Assembly: GCA_963556495.2 (NCBI GenBank)
Contig: OY747704.1
Coordinates: forward strand, 7,400,501 to 7,464,500
Length of the DNA stretch: 64,000 bases
Origin: Valencia hispanica
Taxonomy: Eukaryota; Chordata; Actinopteri; Cyprinodontiformes; Valenciidae
Direction: 5' to 3'
The notes beneath the pieces are model-generated. The model was not told where the DNA came from, searched no databases, and saw only the letters and a list, made by a program, of their open reading frames with translations. The translations under genes were made by a program, and so were the position numbers. Position 1 is the stretch's first letter, and the number at the start of each line of letters is the position of its first letter. Below are positions 42,734 through 56,399 of the stretch, one piece after another.

Positions 42734-44860
42734 GGCAAGGCAAGGCAAGGCAATTTTATTTGTATAGCACACTTTCAACAGCAGGGTAATTCAAGGTGCT
42801 TTACATGATTTGGTGATTTAAAAGAAACACATAAAAGAAACACACATTACACATGATACACAATAGAAAAAATTAAAAAAGCAAGAGAGCATGAGCACAT
42901 TTCATACATATAACATCAAGCATTTACTCAAAGGCAATTCTAAACAGATGGGTTTTTAGTCTCGATTTAAAGCAGTTCAGAGTTTCAGCAGCTCTACACT
43001 CGTCAGGAAGTCCGTTCCAGATAAGGGGAGCATAGAAACTGAAAGCTGCTTCTCCATGTTTAGTTCTGAGTCTAGGGATGTTTAGTAGGCTAGAGTTGGA
43101 GGACCTGAGTGGTCTTGGTGGTTGGTACCATGACAACAGGTCTTCAACATATTTTGGTGCTAAGCCATGTAATGATTTATAAACTAGTAAAAGTATTTTA
43201 AAGTCTATTCTCTGAGCTACAGGGAGCCAGTGTAAGGACTTTAGAACTGGGGTGATGTGCTCTACTTTCCTGGTTCTAGTGAGGACGCGAGCGGCAGCGT
43301 TCTGGATCAGCTGCAGCTGTCTGATTGACTTTTTAGGCAGACCTGTGAAGATGCTGTTGCAGTAATCAATCCGACTAAAGATAAACGCATGGATGAGTTT
43401 TTCTAGGTCGTGTTGCAAAATCAGTCCTTTAATCCTAGAGATGTTCTTCAGGTGATAGGATGCTGACCTTGTTATTGCCTTTATGTGACCCTGGAGGTTC
43501 AGGTCTGAGTCCATTACTACACCTAAGTTACGAACCTGATCAGTAGTTTCTAGCTGTATTAATTGAAGCTGTGTGCTGACTCTTGATCGTTCCTCCTTGG
43601 GTCCAAAAATAATCACTTCAGTTTTGTTTCTATTCAGCTGGAGAAAGTTATGGCACATCCATCCATTTATTTGGTCAATGCATTGATTTAGGGTTTGAAT
43701 GGGTTCAGAGTCACCTGGTGACATTGTAATGTAGAGCTGAGTGTCATCTGCGTAGTTATGGTAGCTAATGTTATTGGTCGCTATAATCTTGCCTAGTGGG
43801 AGCATGTAGATATTAAATAAGAGGGGCCCCAGGATGGAGCCCTGGGGCACCCCACATGTGATTTCTGTTCGTTCTGATGAAAAGTTTCCTATTGAAACAT
43901 AGAAGTCCCTGTTCTTTAGGTAAGACTCGAACCAGCCAAGTACTGTACCAGAGAGTCCGACCCAGCTCTCCAGTCGTTCCAATAAAATATCATGATCAAC
44001 AGTGTCAAATGCTGCACTGAGGTCCAACAGAACCAGCACTGTGGTTCTTCCACAGTCTGTATTTATGCGGATGTCATTAAATACTTTGACGAGGACAGTC
44101 TCGGTGCTGTGGTGAGCGCGGAAACCAGACTGAAAAGCATCAAAATGGTTTGTCATTGTTATGAAGCCATTTAACTGCTGAAACACAGCTTTTTCAATAA
44201 TCTTACTGATGAATGGGAGATTAGAGATTGGCCTGTAGTTCTGCATTAACGTGTTGTCCAGATTTTTCTTCTTTAGCAGTGGTTTAATAACTGCTGTTTT
44301 TAAAGCCTGAGGGAAGACACCTGATAGCAGTGATGAGTTCACTATTTGAACAAGATCAGAACCAATAACAGGAAGAACCTTCTTTAGAAAAGCTGTGGGT
44401 AGGATATCAAGACAGCAGGAGGAGGAGCTTAATTGGATAATGATTTTTTCAAGGCTGTTCTGGTTTAATTCGTGGAATTCAGACATTTTCTCTACATTGT
44501 TGTTGATTGGGGATTGCACTGGTTGTGGGTTCGATATTGAGGTACAGATTGACTAATTGTTAGAATCTTTTCAGTGAAAAAGCTGGCAAATTCATTGCAG
44601 GCCCTGGTAGAGTTTAGTTCAGGGGCTACTGTCACTAAAGGAAATTAAATTCCAGACGACGTAGCTTCGTTTCAATGCCCTCAATTCTGTGGAGCAGTTT
44701 TTCAAAATCCTCAGCTGAGTAAAAAGCCATGTTGATAAGTCCATAGAAAAGTAATCCAAGAAGAGATCTGGTCCAATACAGTAACTCCAGGGGCTGGGAA
44801 AATAAAGTAACTAAGAAAAGGTTAAGAAAGAAAACAAGAAAAGCAAACAGAAAAGAAAAT
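42734..44860 (-). mobile_element. LINE family B (L2-like), internally deleted copy
   Basis: The 3' end is the tandem 'ggcaa' tract at 42734-42750 followed by 'ttttatttgtatagcac' (minus-strand tail). ORF2 lies at 42924-44519. The 5' leader at 44640-44860 matches 12363-12560. The endonuclease and ORF1 are missing, so RT sequence is joined almost directly to the leader. The sequence runs into an (AT)n tract at 44930. Confidence 0.85.
42924..44519 (-). CDS. LINE family B reverse transcriptase, open 531 codons
   Basis: This is the reverse transcriptase part of LINE ORF2, which performs target-primed reverse transcription. Visible motifs are [56 protein letters not shown] (motif A), [18 protein letters not shown] (motif B), [11 protein letters not shown] (catalytic YADD) and the C-terminal [20 protein letters not shown] block. 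The frame is open to a stop at 42924. The N-terminal endonuclease is absent because of the deletion, so the copy cannot retrotranspose on its own. The lack of stops suggests that it is fairly young. Confidence 0.9.
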   Translation of the reverse strand: MQSPINNNVEKMSEFHELNQNSLEKIIIQLSSSSCCLDILPTAFLKKVLPVIGSDLVQIVNSSLLSGVFPQALKTAVIKPLLKKKNLDNTLMQNYRPISNLPFISKIIEKAVFQQLNGFITMTNHFDAFQSGFRAHHSTETVLVKVFNDIRINTDCGRTTVLVLLDLSAAFDTVDHDILLERLESWVGLSGTVLGWFESYLKNRDFYVSIGNFSSERTEITCGVPQGSILGPLLFNIYMLPLGKIIATNNISYHNYADDTQLYITMSPGDSEPIQTLNQCIDQINGWMCHNFLQLNRNKTEVIIFGPKEERSRVSTQLQLIQLETTDQVRNLGVVMDSDLNLQGHIKAITRSASYHLKNISRIKGLILQHDLEKLIHAFIFSRIDYCNSIFTGLPKKSIRQLQLIQNAAARVLTRTRKVEHITPVLKSLHWLPVAQRIDFKILLLVYKSLHGLAPKYVEDLLSWYQPPRPLRSSNSSLLNIPRLRTKHGEAAFSFYAPLIWNGLPDECRAAETLNCFKSRLKTHLFRIAFE

Positions 44861-44926
44861 AAGTGAAAGGATCTGGAGAGAGACAGAGAGCAGCTGCTCC
44901 TCCTTCAGCAGACAGCGACACTGTGT

Positions 44927-46420
<1,494 letters not shown>

Positions 46421-46429
46421 CTGTCTGTG

Positions 46430-47060
46430 TATCTGTTTGTGTACGCGAGTGATGCATCTTCCTTTATAGAAGATGTTTTTGAGTGGTTCTGCTGTACACC
46501 TTCGCTGTTCTGCAGCATCAGTCTGCAGAGCTACTGTTTACCCACTCATGTTGTGAATAAATCTTTCGTTACAAACAGAACACAGCTGGTGAAGGTCAAT
46601 GGTACAACCTCCCCTTTGGTCACAACCAGCACTGGAGTCCCACAGGGATGTGTGAGTTATCCCCTGTTGTTCGCTATCTACACAAATGACTGTGTTATCA
46701 AGTCACCTGACCAATATCTTAGTAAATACTCTGACGACATGGCTCTGGTGGGCCTGCTGACGGACGAGAGCGCACCAGATATCTTTCCTACCAAAGCTGA
46801 GAGTACTACAGTGGTGCAAGCACCATGAGCTTTTATTGAACCCAGATAAAACAGTGGAGGTCATCTTTGGGACCACATGACATAGTGTTGGTCCCATAAC
46901 AATACACAATAAACACATAAAACAATCCCCTTCTTTCAAATATCTGGGTGTGCATGGGGACTCTATGCTTTCATGGTTGCCTCACGTGGATTATATTTGC
47001 AAAAAAGTTCAGCAGAGAATCTACTTTTTATGGAGACTTGGGTCTTTCGGCGCCAGTACC
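46430..47060 (+). pseudogene. LINE reverse transcriptase fragment (family C)
   Basis: A plus-strand piece of non-LTR RT covering motif B to the thumb. The open part 46403-46828 includes SFVTNRTQLVKVNGTTSPL, GVPQGCVSYPLLFAIYTNDC and the catalytic block as KYSDDMALVGL. Further downstream, in other frames, are a FKYLGVHGD-type segment (about 46935) and RIYFLWRLGSFG (about 47030). The layout resembles 61114-62829 (minus) and 17837-18330. Frame changes after 46828 make it a pseudogene. Confidence 0.8.
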
Positions 47061-47389
47061 AGGGTTCTTAAACGCTTTTGTCGATGCTGCTATCGTATCG
47101 GTCGTATTTGTGTAAAGAAAAAAACTTAAAGTAAGAAAGACAACCATGAGCTGCTGGATGCACTCCATTGTTGTTGCTTGTTCCTCCTCCTCTGTGTTTT
47201 TCGCGCTTTACGCACTTCCTCGTCCCTCCAGTATGACGCCACGCAAGCGTTCAGGGAAAATCCCACCTGCTCAAGGAGAGTTCAGTAGGCAGTGGAAACA
47301 CTCCCATTAAAAGTCAGAATTACACAATAGCTGACCGGACCGGACCGAGCTGCACCGTTACGCTCAGTAGATACGAGGCAATTGATACC

Positions 47390-48270
47390 CTCCACTGGAT
47401 GGATAAGCCAAGAAATTCATAGCTAAGGAGGCTGGCTGTTCAGAGTGCTGTATCCAAGCATATTAATGGAAAGTCTAGTGGAAGGGTAAAATGTGGCAGG
47501 AGAAGATGCACCAGCTGAAATGCTGACCGTGGGCTTCAGTGGATTATCAAACAGAGAAGATTCATGAATCTGGCAGAGATTCAGAAAAAGTGGAATTAGA
47601 CGGGAGCCACAGCTTCAAAAACCAGCACATTAAGACGGGTCTCAACTGGGCCAAAGAGAAGAAGGACTGGACTATTGGCTAGTGGTCCAAGGTCCCTTTT
47701 CTGATTAAAGTAAAGTGTGCCTTTCATTTGGGTATCAAGGTCCAAGGGTTTGGAGGAAGACGGGTGATGAACAGAACCCAAGCTGCTTGAGGTCCAGTGT
47801 GAAATATCCACAGTCAGTCCTGATTTATGGTTCAGTGTCCGGTGCAAGTGTTGGTAAACTCTGCTTTCTTAAATCCAAGGTCACTGCATCAGTCTACCTA
47901 CCAGAATGTTTTAGACTACTTCATGATTCCTTCTGCTGAGGATCTGTATGGAGATGTAGATATAATCTTCCAGCAGGACCTGATCCCTGCCCATACTACC
48001 AGAAGCACCAAAACCTGGTTTGATGACCATGCCATCAAAGTCCTTGACTGGACAGCAAACTCGCCACACCTAAACCCCATTTAAAATAAGTGGGATATTA
48101 TGAAGAGGAAAATGAGGGGCACCAGACCCAAAAACAAAGAAGAGCTGACAGCAAGCATCAAAGAAATCTGGGCTTCCATAACTCCCAGGCAATGCCACAG
48201 GCTGATTGCTTCAATGCCACAGTGCATCGAGGCAGTGATTAAGGCAAAGGGTATCCCTACCAAGTATTGA
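47390..48270 (+). pseudogene. Tc1/mariner-like transposase, heavily decayed
   Basis: A DDE-type transposase remnant spread over several frames. The N-terminal DNA-binding part, near 47420-47500, reads like EAGCSQ...SKHINGK in broken frames. The catalytic half near 47900-48085 has DVDIIFQQDLIPAHTTRST (second Asp), then WFDDHAIKVLDWTANSPHLNPI followed by a stop where the third acidic block lies. The C-terminal block near 48090-48265 includes WDIMKRKMRG and an IKAKGIPTKY end. Many stops and shifts are present. Flanking TIRs were not identified. Confidence 0.8.
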
Positions 48271-48279
48271 AGAATTACA

Positions 48280-49580
48280 TCCTTTTGAAAGTACCATATC
48301 TACTTCCTGCTCTCCGCGAAAATGGACGCTTTTCTCTTTTTATCCCCCTACTGTTGCCTACTTCTGCAATCTTTTGTCTATTTTTGGAGCCTCTCTCTGC
48401 ATTCTCCTCCGGAAGGAACAACCATGGTTCTGGTCAGCTGGTCTCTTAATACAATTAATCAAAATTTTTCCCGGAGAACGGCTAAAAGGGAGAGCCGAGT
48501 TGTTCCGATGGAACATCGTGGAGGATCTTGTGTCTCTCGCTTTTGACCATCGAGGACGTTGGAATCATTTATGTAATTAGATTCATGATAACCGGATATC
48601 TGCTGATAATCGCAGATGGATTTGCTGAGGTATCGTAAACTTCAAGCTTAAAGGCAGCAATTGGCGGGCTGCCCGGGCTACAGGAAGGCTGCTGTGTTGT
48701 CAACACTCAGACTATTTGCGAAGTGCGAGCAAAATTGGACTCGTTTCGCTGCATGGGTAATAACTTGGGGAAGTTCTCAGCCATCGTCAATGTAATCTGA
48801 CCCACGATTTGGCCATTTGGACTGAACTCGGACCACTGACAGACTCTAAGGCAAGAGAAAAAGTGATCTTCGCCTGTTTCTAAAACAAATTCTTATCTAC
48901 AGGAATTCGACTCCCTGGTCTAGGTAGAACAAACTAAAAAGCTCCCTTGGATGTGTGTGCAAAAGGACGCTCCATGCCACCCCACTCCCTCATCCCCCAC
49001 ATGAGCCTGTGAGCTCCCTGACTAAGACCCAAGATCGTATATTACATCACAGTCGACATACTCTGGGATTGAAAAGAGAGGAGTTTCATGGTCTCACATT
49101 AGTGCACACATACATGCACGCATGGTCACGCCACAGCTACAGACATGCTTGTGCTCCTGGATCTCAACATGTTCGCGGTACCCTAAGACTCTCACTCCCA
49201 CAAAGTGGGCTAGTGATGCACGCCAAGCCGCAAAACCAGTGTGCCAAGTGGGGGTTCCCAGAACCACCTGTCCTGCCTTGTGTTATCATGTGTTGTGAAT
49301 GATAAATGTGCTTTTTTATGTATTGAGGTGGGTTTCTTTAGCACTTAAGCTGTGTCCTCCAATAGGGGACAGAGCTTAGAAGCATTTTTTTCTCCCCTCC
49401 TCCCATCCCCTACCTATTGTGAATCATTTCTATCTGCTAAAGGGGGGCTGGTAAAGCCTGCTGGACCGTGGTCTTCCAAATCCTGTATTGTGTTAATGTT
49501 TGTGTTTGTATGATCTTGGATTGGTTGCACTTGAAACAGAATTTCCCCATGGGGATTATTAAAGTATCTCTTGTTATTTA
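48280..49580 (+). repeat. Repeat-like stretch ending in a LINE/SINE-type 3' end
   Basis: There is no domain-bearing ORF. The stretch ends at about 49535-49575 with 'tttccccatggggattatta' and 'aaagtatctc', a 3' terminus shared by many fish non-LTR elements. The 5' part, with 'tgctctccgcgaaaatggac', could be the leader of the same element. Orientation would be plus. The assignment is by 3' end only. Confidence 0.35.
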
Positions 49581-50180
49581 TTATTCTCATCATAATAAAT
49601 AATATTATAATTCTTATAATATATATAATTTTATTTTTGATTGATTTTATGTGATCCTAATTTCTTTCTTATTTGCCTGCAGAAACTGAGAAGTAAATGG
49701 TGATTGCTTCACAGTATTCAAATTTTTTGAATTCCTCTTTTCAAGGGTTTTATGAGCTGGAAGCCCAAATTATGTAGGAATAAACAACTAAATACTTGAA
49801 ATTGTATAAGTTGTGGGTCCTGAACCTATAATCCATGGAAGTTTAACATTTTGTATGGAGGTTGGGAAATAAATAAACTTCTCCATGATATTCTAATTTT
49901 TTGGAAAGGGTCTGTAGATCTCCTCTGAACTGGAGAACGAGAGAAGCACACCCACGATGATGTTATTCAGATCTGGACCTTTGTACAACACAAAGGGAGG
50001 GGGCCACCCAGTTGTTTGATTCATCTTTAGCAAACTTATTGCACATAATGTTCAGAAATTATTCATCTTCTGCAGATAGTCCTAACTTGAAATCATCTGT
50101 GGTTTGCTTGAAGATGTGCCTGCGTAGTTCAGGTAGGAGAGATTCTTAGAACTTCTCTTTGGTGTTGTAGTGGAAGAATT
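49581..50180. other. Gene-less stretch
   Basis: AT-rich sequence with nothing I can assign. Confidence 0.4.
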
Positions 50181-50640
50181 GTAATGTTCTGTTCTGTGTA
50201 ATTCACATACTGATAGTTACTATGTGTCTCTTCTTTATGATATGGTGACCAATCTGATTAGGTGACACTGTATGAATTTAGGTCAGGTCAAACCAGCTGA
50301 TTCTGACTCTTACAGCCTGGGTTGGCATGGCAACTCTCTGTTACATCTAAGAACGTCCTGACATACATTGATTATGCTTCTATATCAAATCTTCTACGCC
50401 TAATGAGTCAAATGCCTACCGACTGAGAAATGTTTGTTTGTAATGTCATAGGTGATAGGCAATGGTTACTGAACCTATATAATCTGGTGTCTTGTTTTGG
50501 AAGGCAGGTCAGTATAGCATGTTCTCTCTGTTGACGCTGTACCTCCTTGTGTTGATCAACCAAGTCTGTATTAAAACCTCAGAGAATCTGAAGGAATCTC
50601 TCTCATCTCTTTTATTAAAGAACTTCAATAACAGTGTGCA
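50181..50640 (+). repeat. Possible solo LTR
   Basis: The segment starts around TGTAATGTTC, has a TATA-like CTATATAATC near 50480 and an ATTAAA-type poly(A) signal near 50613, and ends near AATAACAG. Size and spacing of these signals fit a retroviral-type LTR. No flanking duplication or internal region was identified, so confidence is low. Confidence 0.35.
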
Positions 50641-51391
50641 TACTGTTTTTGCAGGGAGATAAAAAACTGGGACAACCACAGTTGAGTATGTGCGTCTTGT
50701 AGAGTTCACTGTGGGAATGTCAGCTTCATCGAGACAAACCTGTCGAATAATTACCCACCCGAGACTGAACTGTTGGGCGCAAGATGTTTCTTTGGGCCCA
50801 TTACCCTGGCACCGAACCTTGTGTGTCCAAATTATGTCCCGACTCAGGAGGAGCAGAATATCTGCTGATGGCTGAGGCTATGTGAGAGAAATAAGGCTGA
50901 GCACCGGCGGCTTCGGGGGGTAGGTATCTTACTCCTGTTGTCAGGAATCTGATCACATTTAGTAGTGGCAGTGATATGACAATCTTTCCATTTGCAACTT
51001 CTCTTGATTCTAGAATTGCGCTGCTCTGGGTGGCTGCATGTTGGAATGGCTCTGTTGGATACATATTAAGTTTTGTGCATTGGTTCCTGTTTTCTTGAGG
51101 GAAATTGCATTTTTTTACTTGTATACTTTCTAGTTTTTGGTGCTGTGAAGCTGGAAGGATTTTTGTAGTTAATTTTTCACTTTTTGATGCGTAACCATTG
51201 CAACAATGTGGTTTACAGCCAGGAGCAGCTGATTAACATCGCAAAAGCTGAAATAATACCTGAACTGAAGCCACAAATCCCTGATGAGTTGATTAGGAGG
51301 AGACATGGGTGGAAAGCAGGAGCAAAAAGGTGACAGAGAAGGAGGAAGTTTAAGCCATCTCTTCCATCGATCATAATGGGCAACGTGAGAT
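50641..51391. other. Gene-less stretch
   Basis: Open frames of 60-90 codons show no domain or codon signal. Unassigned. Confidence 0.4.
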
Positions 51392-52094
51392 AATTCAATT
51401 CAATTCAGTTTATTTATATAGCGCCAATTCCCAACAGATGTCATCTCAAGGCACTTAACGAGAAGTCATTTCAATACATTTATACAAACATTCCAATCAG
51501 TTAAAAAGTTTCCTATTTAAGGAATCCCAGCAGATTGCGTCAGTCATTGGCGTGAGGTTGGGCCCCGTTGATGCAGACTTTCCAACCACAGCAATCCTTC
51601 AGCAATCCCTCATACTGAGCAAGCATATAGCGACGGTGGAGAGGAAAAACTCCCCTTTAACAGGAAGAAACCTCCAACAGAACCAGGCTCAGTAGGAGCG
51701 GCCATCTGCCACGACCGTCTGGGGGTTTGAGAAGACAGAGCAGAAGCACAGAAGGAACAGAAGATCTGATATAAGAGAACTTTCTATGTTACAGAAAGTA
51801 AAAAGTTAATAACAGGACACAGTTGATGTTTAGGTACTGGGAGGATCTTCCCAGTCGATGCCCCCCGTCCAACAGGGCATTGCAGCTCAGCAGGATACCA
51901 GACCAGGTATATCTACTATGGAGAGAAAAACACTGAGAGAAAACAAAGTTAACAGTCGAAATAACAGAATGTACTGTAATACAACTGGAGAGTCATAGGA
52001 GAAAAGGAAGTAGCAGAGTGAAGAAAATTGGTAAGTCTGTCCTCCAGCAGTCTAAGCCTATAGCAGCATAACTACAGAGATAGCTCAGGATGAC

Positions 52095-54674
52095 CTAAGC
52101 CACTCTAACTATAAGCTTTATCAAAAGGAAAGTTTTAAGCCTGGCCTTAAAAGTAAACAGAGTGTCTGCCTCACGGACTAAAGCTGGGAGCTGGTTCCAC
52201 AGGAGACGAGCATGATAACTAAAAGATCTGCCTCCCATTCTACTTTTAGAAATCCTAGGAATTACAAGTAAACCTGGAGTCTGAGAGCGAAGGGCTCTGT
52301 TAGGAACATAAGGAACAATTAGATCTCTAATGTATGATGGAGCTTGATTATTAAGGGCTTTGTATGTAAGAAGAAGGATCTTAAATTCTATTCTGGATTT
52401 AACAGGGAGCCAATGAAGGGAAGCTAAAACAGGAGAAATGTGATCTCTCTTTTTAATATCCATCAGAACTCTTGCTGCCGCATTTTGGATCAACTGAAGG
52501 CTTTTAATGGCATTTTGTGGACTACCTGATAGTAAAGAATTACAGTAGTCCAGCCTTGAGGTAACAAATGCATGGACTAGTTTCTCAGCATCACTCCTGG
52601 ACAGGATGTTTCTAATTTTAGCAATATTCCGGAGGTGAAAGAAAGAAATCCTAGAAACCTGTTTAATATGGGATTTAAATCTCATGTATCGGTCAAAAAT
52701 AACGCCGAGGTTCTTTACGTTATTACTGGGGGCCAATTTAATGCCATCCAGATGAAGTGATTGACTAATTAGTTTCTGTTTAAGAACTTCTGGTCCAAAG
52801 ACAGCAACTTCTGTTTTGTCAGAATTTAAAAGCAAAAAGTTTAGGGTCATCCATGTTTTTATGTCTTCCAGACATGCCTGTAATCTGCCTAACTGACTGG
52901 GTTCATCAGGATCTATGGATAAATATAGTTGTGCATCATCTGCATAGCTGTGGAAATTTATCCCATGCTGTCTAATGATTCTACCAATTGGGAGCATATA
53001 TATGGTGAACAGAATTGGTCCAAGCACAGAACCCTGTGGAACTCCACAAGTAACCCTTGAGAGTGAAGAAGATTTATCATTTAGATGAACAAACTGGAAT
53101 CTATCAGACAAATATGATTTAAACCAGCCTAGTGCTGTTCCTTTGATCCCTGCAACATGTTCAAGCCTTTCTAAGAGAATATTATGATCGACTGTGTCAA
53201 AAGCAGCACTGAGATCTAACAAAACCAGAACAGACACAAGTCCATTCCCTGAGGCCATGAGAATATCATTAGTAACCTTCACCAGTGCTGTTTCAGTGCT
53301 ATGATGCGCTCTAAAACCTGACTGAAACTCTTCAAACAGCTTGTTATTGTTTAAATGCTCACAGACTTGATTAGCAACAATTTTCTCAAGGACTTTGGAT
53401 AAGAAAGGAAGGTTAGATATAGGTCTGTAATTCACTAAGTCATTTTGATCAAGGGAAGGTTTCTTGAGTAAAGGTTTAATTACAGCTATTTTAAATTCCT
53501 GTGGTACGTATCCGTTTAGTAAGGAGAGATTCATCATATCCAAAATGGGGCCAGGAACCAAATGGAACAATTCTTTAAATAATTTGGTTGGAATTGGGTC
53601 CAACATACAAGTTGAAGGTTTATATGAGGCTAATATTTTTGATAATTCCGAAAGCTCGACTGAATCAAAACAGCCTACGGACAACTGAGGATCTACAGTT
53701 CTTTCCGATACTGCTTCATTTACTGAGGAAGAAGTAATCATGTTTGGGAGGATGCCAATGATTTTATTTTTATTAGAATAAATTTTATTTATGAAGAATC
53801 CCATAAAATCATCACTGCTAAGAGCTGGGGGAATAGTTGGCTCAACAGAGCTATGACTCTGTGTAAGTTTGGCAACTGTACTAAAAAGAAACCTAGGATT
53901 GTTTTTATTCGCCTCTATTAATGATGAAAAATATGCTGTTCTAGCTTGTCGAAGGGTCTTTTTATACAGCAATGGACTGTTATTCCAGGTTAAATAGGAA
54001 TCCTCTAGGTGTGTAGTGCGCCATTTTCTCTCCAAATTCCTAGTATTCTGCTTTAAAGTACGCAACTCTGCGTTGAACCAAGGAGTCAGTCTCCTATGGC
54101 TAGCCACTTTCTTTTTTAAGGGGGCTACACTATCTAATGCCAAACGCAATGAGGACGTAACGCTGTGAACCAGATCATCAATTTCTGAAGGGTTAGAGAT
54201 AGAATTGCTGCCATCCACTGTGTTACCCTGAGACACTAAGGAAAGTAAGAATGGAACAGATTCTTTAAAAATTGTTACAGCATTGTCTGATAAAGCTCTA
54301 CTATAATGAAATTTTCTTTCAGATTTAAAATGGTCAGTTAAAGTAAATTCTAAAGTTATTAAGAAGTGGTCAGACAGGACCGGGTTATGTGGGTAGACTG
54401 TTATTTCCTCACACTCAATACCGTATGTCAGTACAAGGTCCAAAGTGTGTTTACCCGAGTGGGTCGATCCCTGTACTTTTTGAGTAAAGCCAATTGAGTC
54501 TAAAATAGCACTAAAGGCTGCATTTAGGCTATCACTTTCAGTATCCACATGGATATTAAAGTCCCTCACTATAATAACCCTATCAGTATTTAATACTAAA
54601 TCAGATAAAAAATGTGAGATCTGATCCAAGAATTGAGAGTAAGGGCCTGGTGGACGATACAAAACCACAAACAA
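52095..54674 (-). CDS. LINE family A ORF2, open 859-codon part (endonuclease-RT)
   Basis: This protein nicks DNA and reverse-transcribes LINE RNA. The open frame begins within the endonuclease domain ([17 protein letters not shown]). The residues corresponding to the N-terminal part, with the catalytic Glu of LTETWL seen in the sister copy, lie upstream to about 55090 but are interrupted there. Visible motifs are LSDHFLITLEF (catalytic SDH), [73 protein letters not shown] and HSYADDAQLYLS (YADD). The C-terminal region has [20 protein letters not shown]. The loss of the N-terminus means that the copy is probably dead, although the RT is open. Confidence 0.93.
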   Translation of the reverse strand: MFVVLYRPPGPYSQFLDQISHFLSDLVLNTDRVIIVRDFNIHVDTESDSLNAAFSAILDSIGFTQKVQGSTHSGKHTLDLVLTYGIECEEITVYPHNPVLSDHFLITLEFTLTDHFKSERKFHYSRALSDNAVTIFKESVPFLLSLVSQGNTVDGSNSISNPSEIDDLVHSVTSSLRLALDSVAPLKKKVASHRRLTPWFNAELRTLKQNTRNLERKWRTTHLEDSYLTWNNSPLLYKKTLRQARTAYFSSLIEANKNNPRFLFSTVAKLTQSHSSVEPTIPPALSSDDFMGFFINKIYSNKNKIIGILPNMITSSSVNEAVSERTVDPQLSVGCFDSVELSELSKILASYKPSTCMLDPIPTKLFKELFHLVPGPILDMMNLSLLNGYVPQEFKIAVIKPLLKKPSLDQNDLVNYRPISNLPFLSKVLEKIVANQVCEHLNNNKLFEEFQSGFRAHHSTETALVKVTNDILMASGNGLVSVLVLLDLSAAFDTVDHNILLERLEHVAGIKGTALGWFKSYLSDRFQFVHLNDKSSSLSRVTCGVPQGSVLGPILFTIYMLPIGRIIRQHGINFHSYADDAQLYLSIDPDEPSQLGRLQACLEDIKTWMTLNFLLLNSDKTEVAVFGPEVLKQKLISQSLHLDGIKLAPSNNVKNLGVIFDRYMRFKSHIKQVSRISFFHLRNIAKIRNILSRSDAEKLVHAFVTSRLDYCNSLLSGSPQNAIKSLQLIQNAAARVLMDIKKRDHISPVLASLHWLPVKSRIEFKILLLTYKALNNQAPSYIRDLIVPYVPNRALRSQTPGLLVIPRISKSRMGGRSFSYHARLLWNQLPALVREADTLFTFKARLKTFLLIKLIVRVA

Positions 54675-55202
54675 AAATGGTCTTAATGTTTTGCAACTTG
54701 GATGAGGAAAATTAAGGGTTAGATGTTCAAAAGAACTGTAGCTATCAATTGGTCTGGGACTAATTAGTAAATCAGAACGAAAAATGGTTGCAACTCCTCC
54801 TCCTCACCCAGTATTTCTAGGAATGTGAAAATTTAAATGACTGGAAGGAGTTCACTCATTTATACTGACATAATCCTCCTGCTGCAACCAGGTTTCTGTG
54901 AGACAAAGGAAATCAATGTGATTATCACAAATCAAGTCATTTACTAACAAAGTCTTTGATCAGAGAGAGATCTTATGTTTAATGAACCACATTTAATAGA
55001 TTTATTTTTCTGTTCAGTCAAAGTTGTATTTATTTTTATGAGATTTCCATAATTTGCTTTTGTTGGCTTAACTTTTAATCCATTTAATTTTGGCCGTGGG
55101 CAAGACACTGTTTCTATAGAGTAATGGGGGGGGTAACAGTACAGAAGCAGCAGAGAGGTGGGTTAAACTACGACTCTGCTTCCTGGTCTGGACCCTGGGT
55201 TG

Positions 55203-56087
55203 TCAGTGTTTTGGAGGACTAATGAATTCGGCCATATTCCTAGAAAGAAGAGCTGCTCCATCCAAAGTGGGATGGATGCCGTCTCTCCGGATCAGACCAG
55301 GTTTTCCCCAAAATGTTCTCCAGTTATCAATGTAGCCCACATCTTTTGCAGGACACCACCCAGACAACCATTGATGAAATGACAGCATGCAGCTATACTT
55401 TTCGTCACCGGTCCGATCAGGCAGGGGACCAGAAAAGATTACAGAGTCTGACATTGTTTTTGCAAACTTACACACCGAAGCAACACTAATTTTAGTGACC
55501 TCCGATTGGCGTAACCGGGTGTCATTACCGCCAGCGTGAATAACAATCTTACTGTATTTACGCTTATCTTTAGCCAGCAGTTTCAGGTAGGATTTGATGT
55601 CGCCCGTTCTGGCCCCAGGCAAACATTTGACTATGGTCAATGGTGTCTCTAATGCCACGGTTCTGACTATGGAGCTGCCAATTACCAGGGTCGGTTTCTC
55701 AGCGGGTGTGTCGCTGAGCGGGGAAAATCTGTTAGAAACGCGGACCGGTTGGTGGTGGCCCGTGGGCTGGGTCCTAGAACTATGCTTCCTACGTACAGTC
55801 ACCCAGCCTACCTGAGGTCCCGGCTGCGCAGGCTCTACCGGAGGACAGCTAGGGGGTTCTATCCTTGTTGGCCCCGCGCTGGCTAATGGGCTTCGGCTAT
55901 CAGCTGGTTTTTCAACAGCGCGGAGCCGTGCTTCTAATTCTGATACCATCGCCTCCAAAGCTACAAAAATATTACATTTATTACAGTTACCATTATCACT
56001 AAAGGAGGCAGGGAAGCAACTTAACATCTGACAGAGAGAGCAAGAGAGAAGAGAAGAGTTAGAGACAGGAGAGAGAAGAGTAGCCAT
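55203..56087 (-). CDS. LINE family A ORF1 with SGNH esterase domain
   Basis: 294 residues, intact. The N-terminus has a short Cys-rich part and a coiled-coil-like segment ([18 protein letters not shown], about residues 43-60). A Pro-rich linker follows, then an SGNH/GDSL-type hydrolase: block [10 protein letters not shown] (nucleophile Ser in GSS, residues 137-139), block [17 protein letters not shown] (GGND, 186-189) and block [10 protein letters not shown] (D269, H272). CR1/L2 LINEs of fishes and other animals carry such an esterase in ORF1; its role may involve lipid membranes or RNP trafficking. ORF2 follows downstream on the same strand after about 100-500 bp. Confidence 0.85.
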   Translation of the reverse strand: MATLLSPVSNSSLLSCSLCQMLSCFPASFSDNGNCNKCNIFVALEAMVSELEARLRAVEKPADSRSPLASAGPTRIEPPSCPPVEPAQPGPQVGWVTVRRKHSSRTQPTGHHQPVRVSNRFSPLSDTPAEKPTLVIGSSIVRTVALETPLTIVKCLPGARTGDIKSYLKLLAKDKRKYSKIVIHAGGNDTRLRQSEVTKISVASVCKFAKTMSDSVIFSGPLPDRTGDEKYSCMLSFHQWLSGWCPAKDVGYIDNWRTFWGKPGLIRRDGIHPTLDGAALLSRNMAEFISPPKH

Positions 56088-56399
56088 AGCCGCAATGAAG
56101 CTAAGCTAGCTGAGCTAGCGAGACCTTACCACCCCAAGAAAAGCTGTGTGAAACACAAGGAGTTCCCAAAACGTAAAGTACACCACCACAAAACGTGTGT
56201 TTTAGTGTGCTTGTGTGTTAAAATAACTTAGAAAGGGCTCAGCACAGAGAAAATAATATAGAATTCAAGAGAGTCTAAACACCAAACAGGTTACAGGGAG
56301 CGCAACAGTGACAACAGGAAATGACGCAATACAGATAACTGGCTAAAAAGATGGATGAGCTCCAAGCCCTTACAAGGACTCAGCCAGAGTATCGGGAAT

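Larger units (their letters stand above)
51392..56340 (-). mobile_element. LINE family A (L2/CR1-like), nearly full length
   Basis: This minus-strand element of ~4.95 kb has its 3' tail at 51392-51410 (TTGAA-type tandem units on the minus strand). A 3'UTR with the 'tatatagcgccaattcccaa' block follows, then ORF2 (52095-54674, continuing degenerate to about 55090), ORF1 (55203-56087) and a 5' leader ending near 56340 ('aaatgacgcaatac'). Copies or parts also occur at 38712-42378, 23578-23767 and 17776-19760. ORF1 is intact. ORF2 is open from within the endonuclease domain onward. Confidence 0.9.

Noticed and set aside
48955..49302. 115-codon ORF
   Set aside because: His/Pro/Ser-rich without a domain, within repeat-like sequence that ends in a LINE-type 3' terminus.
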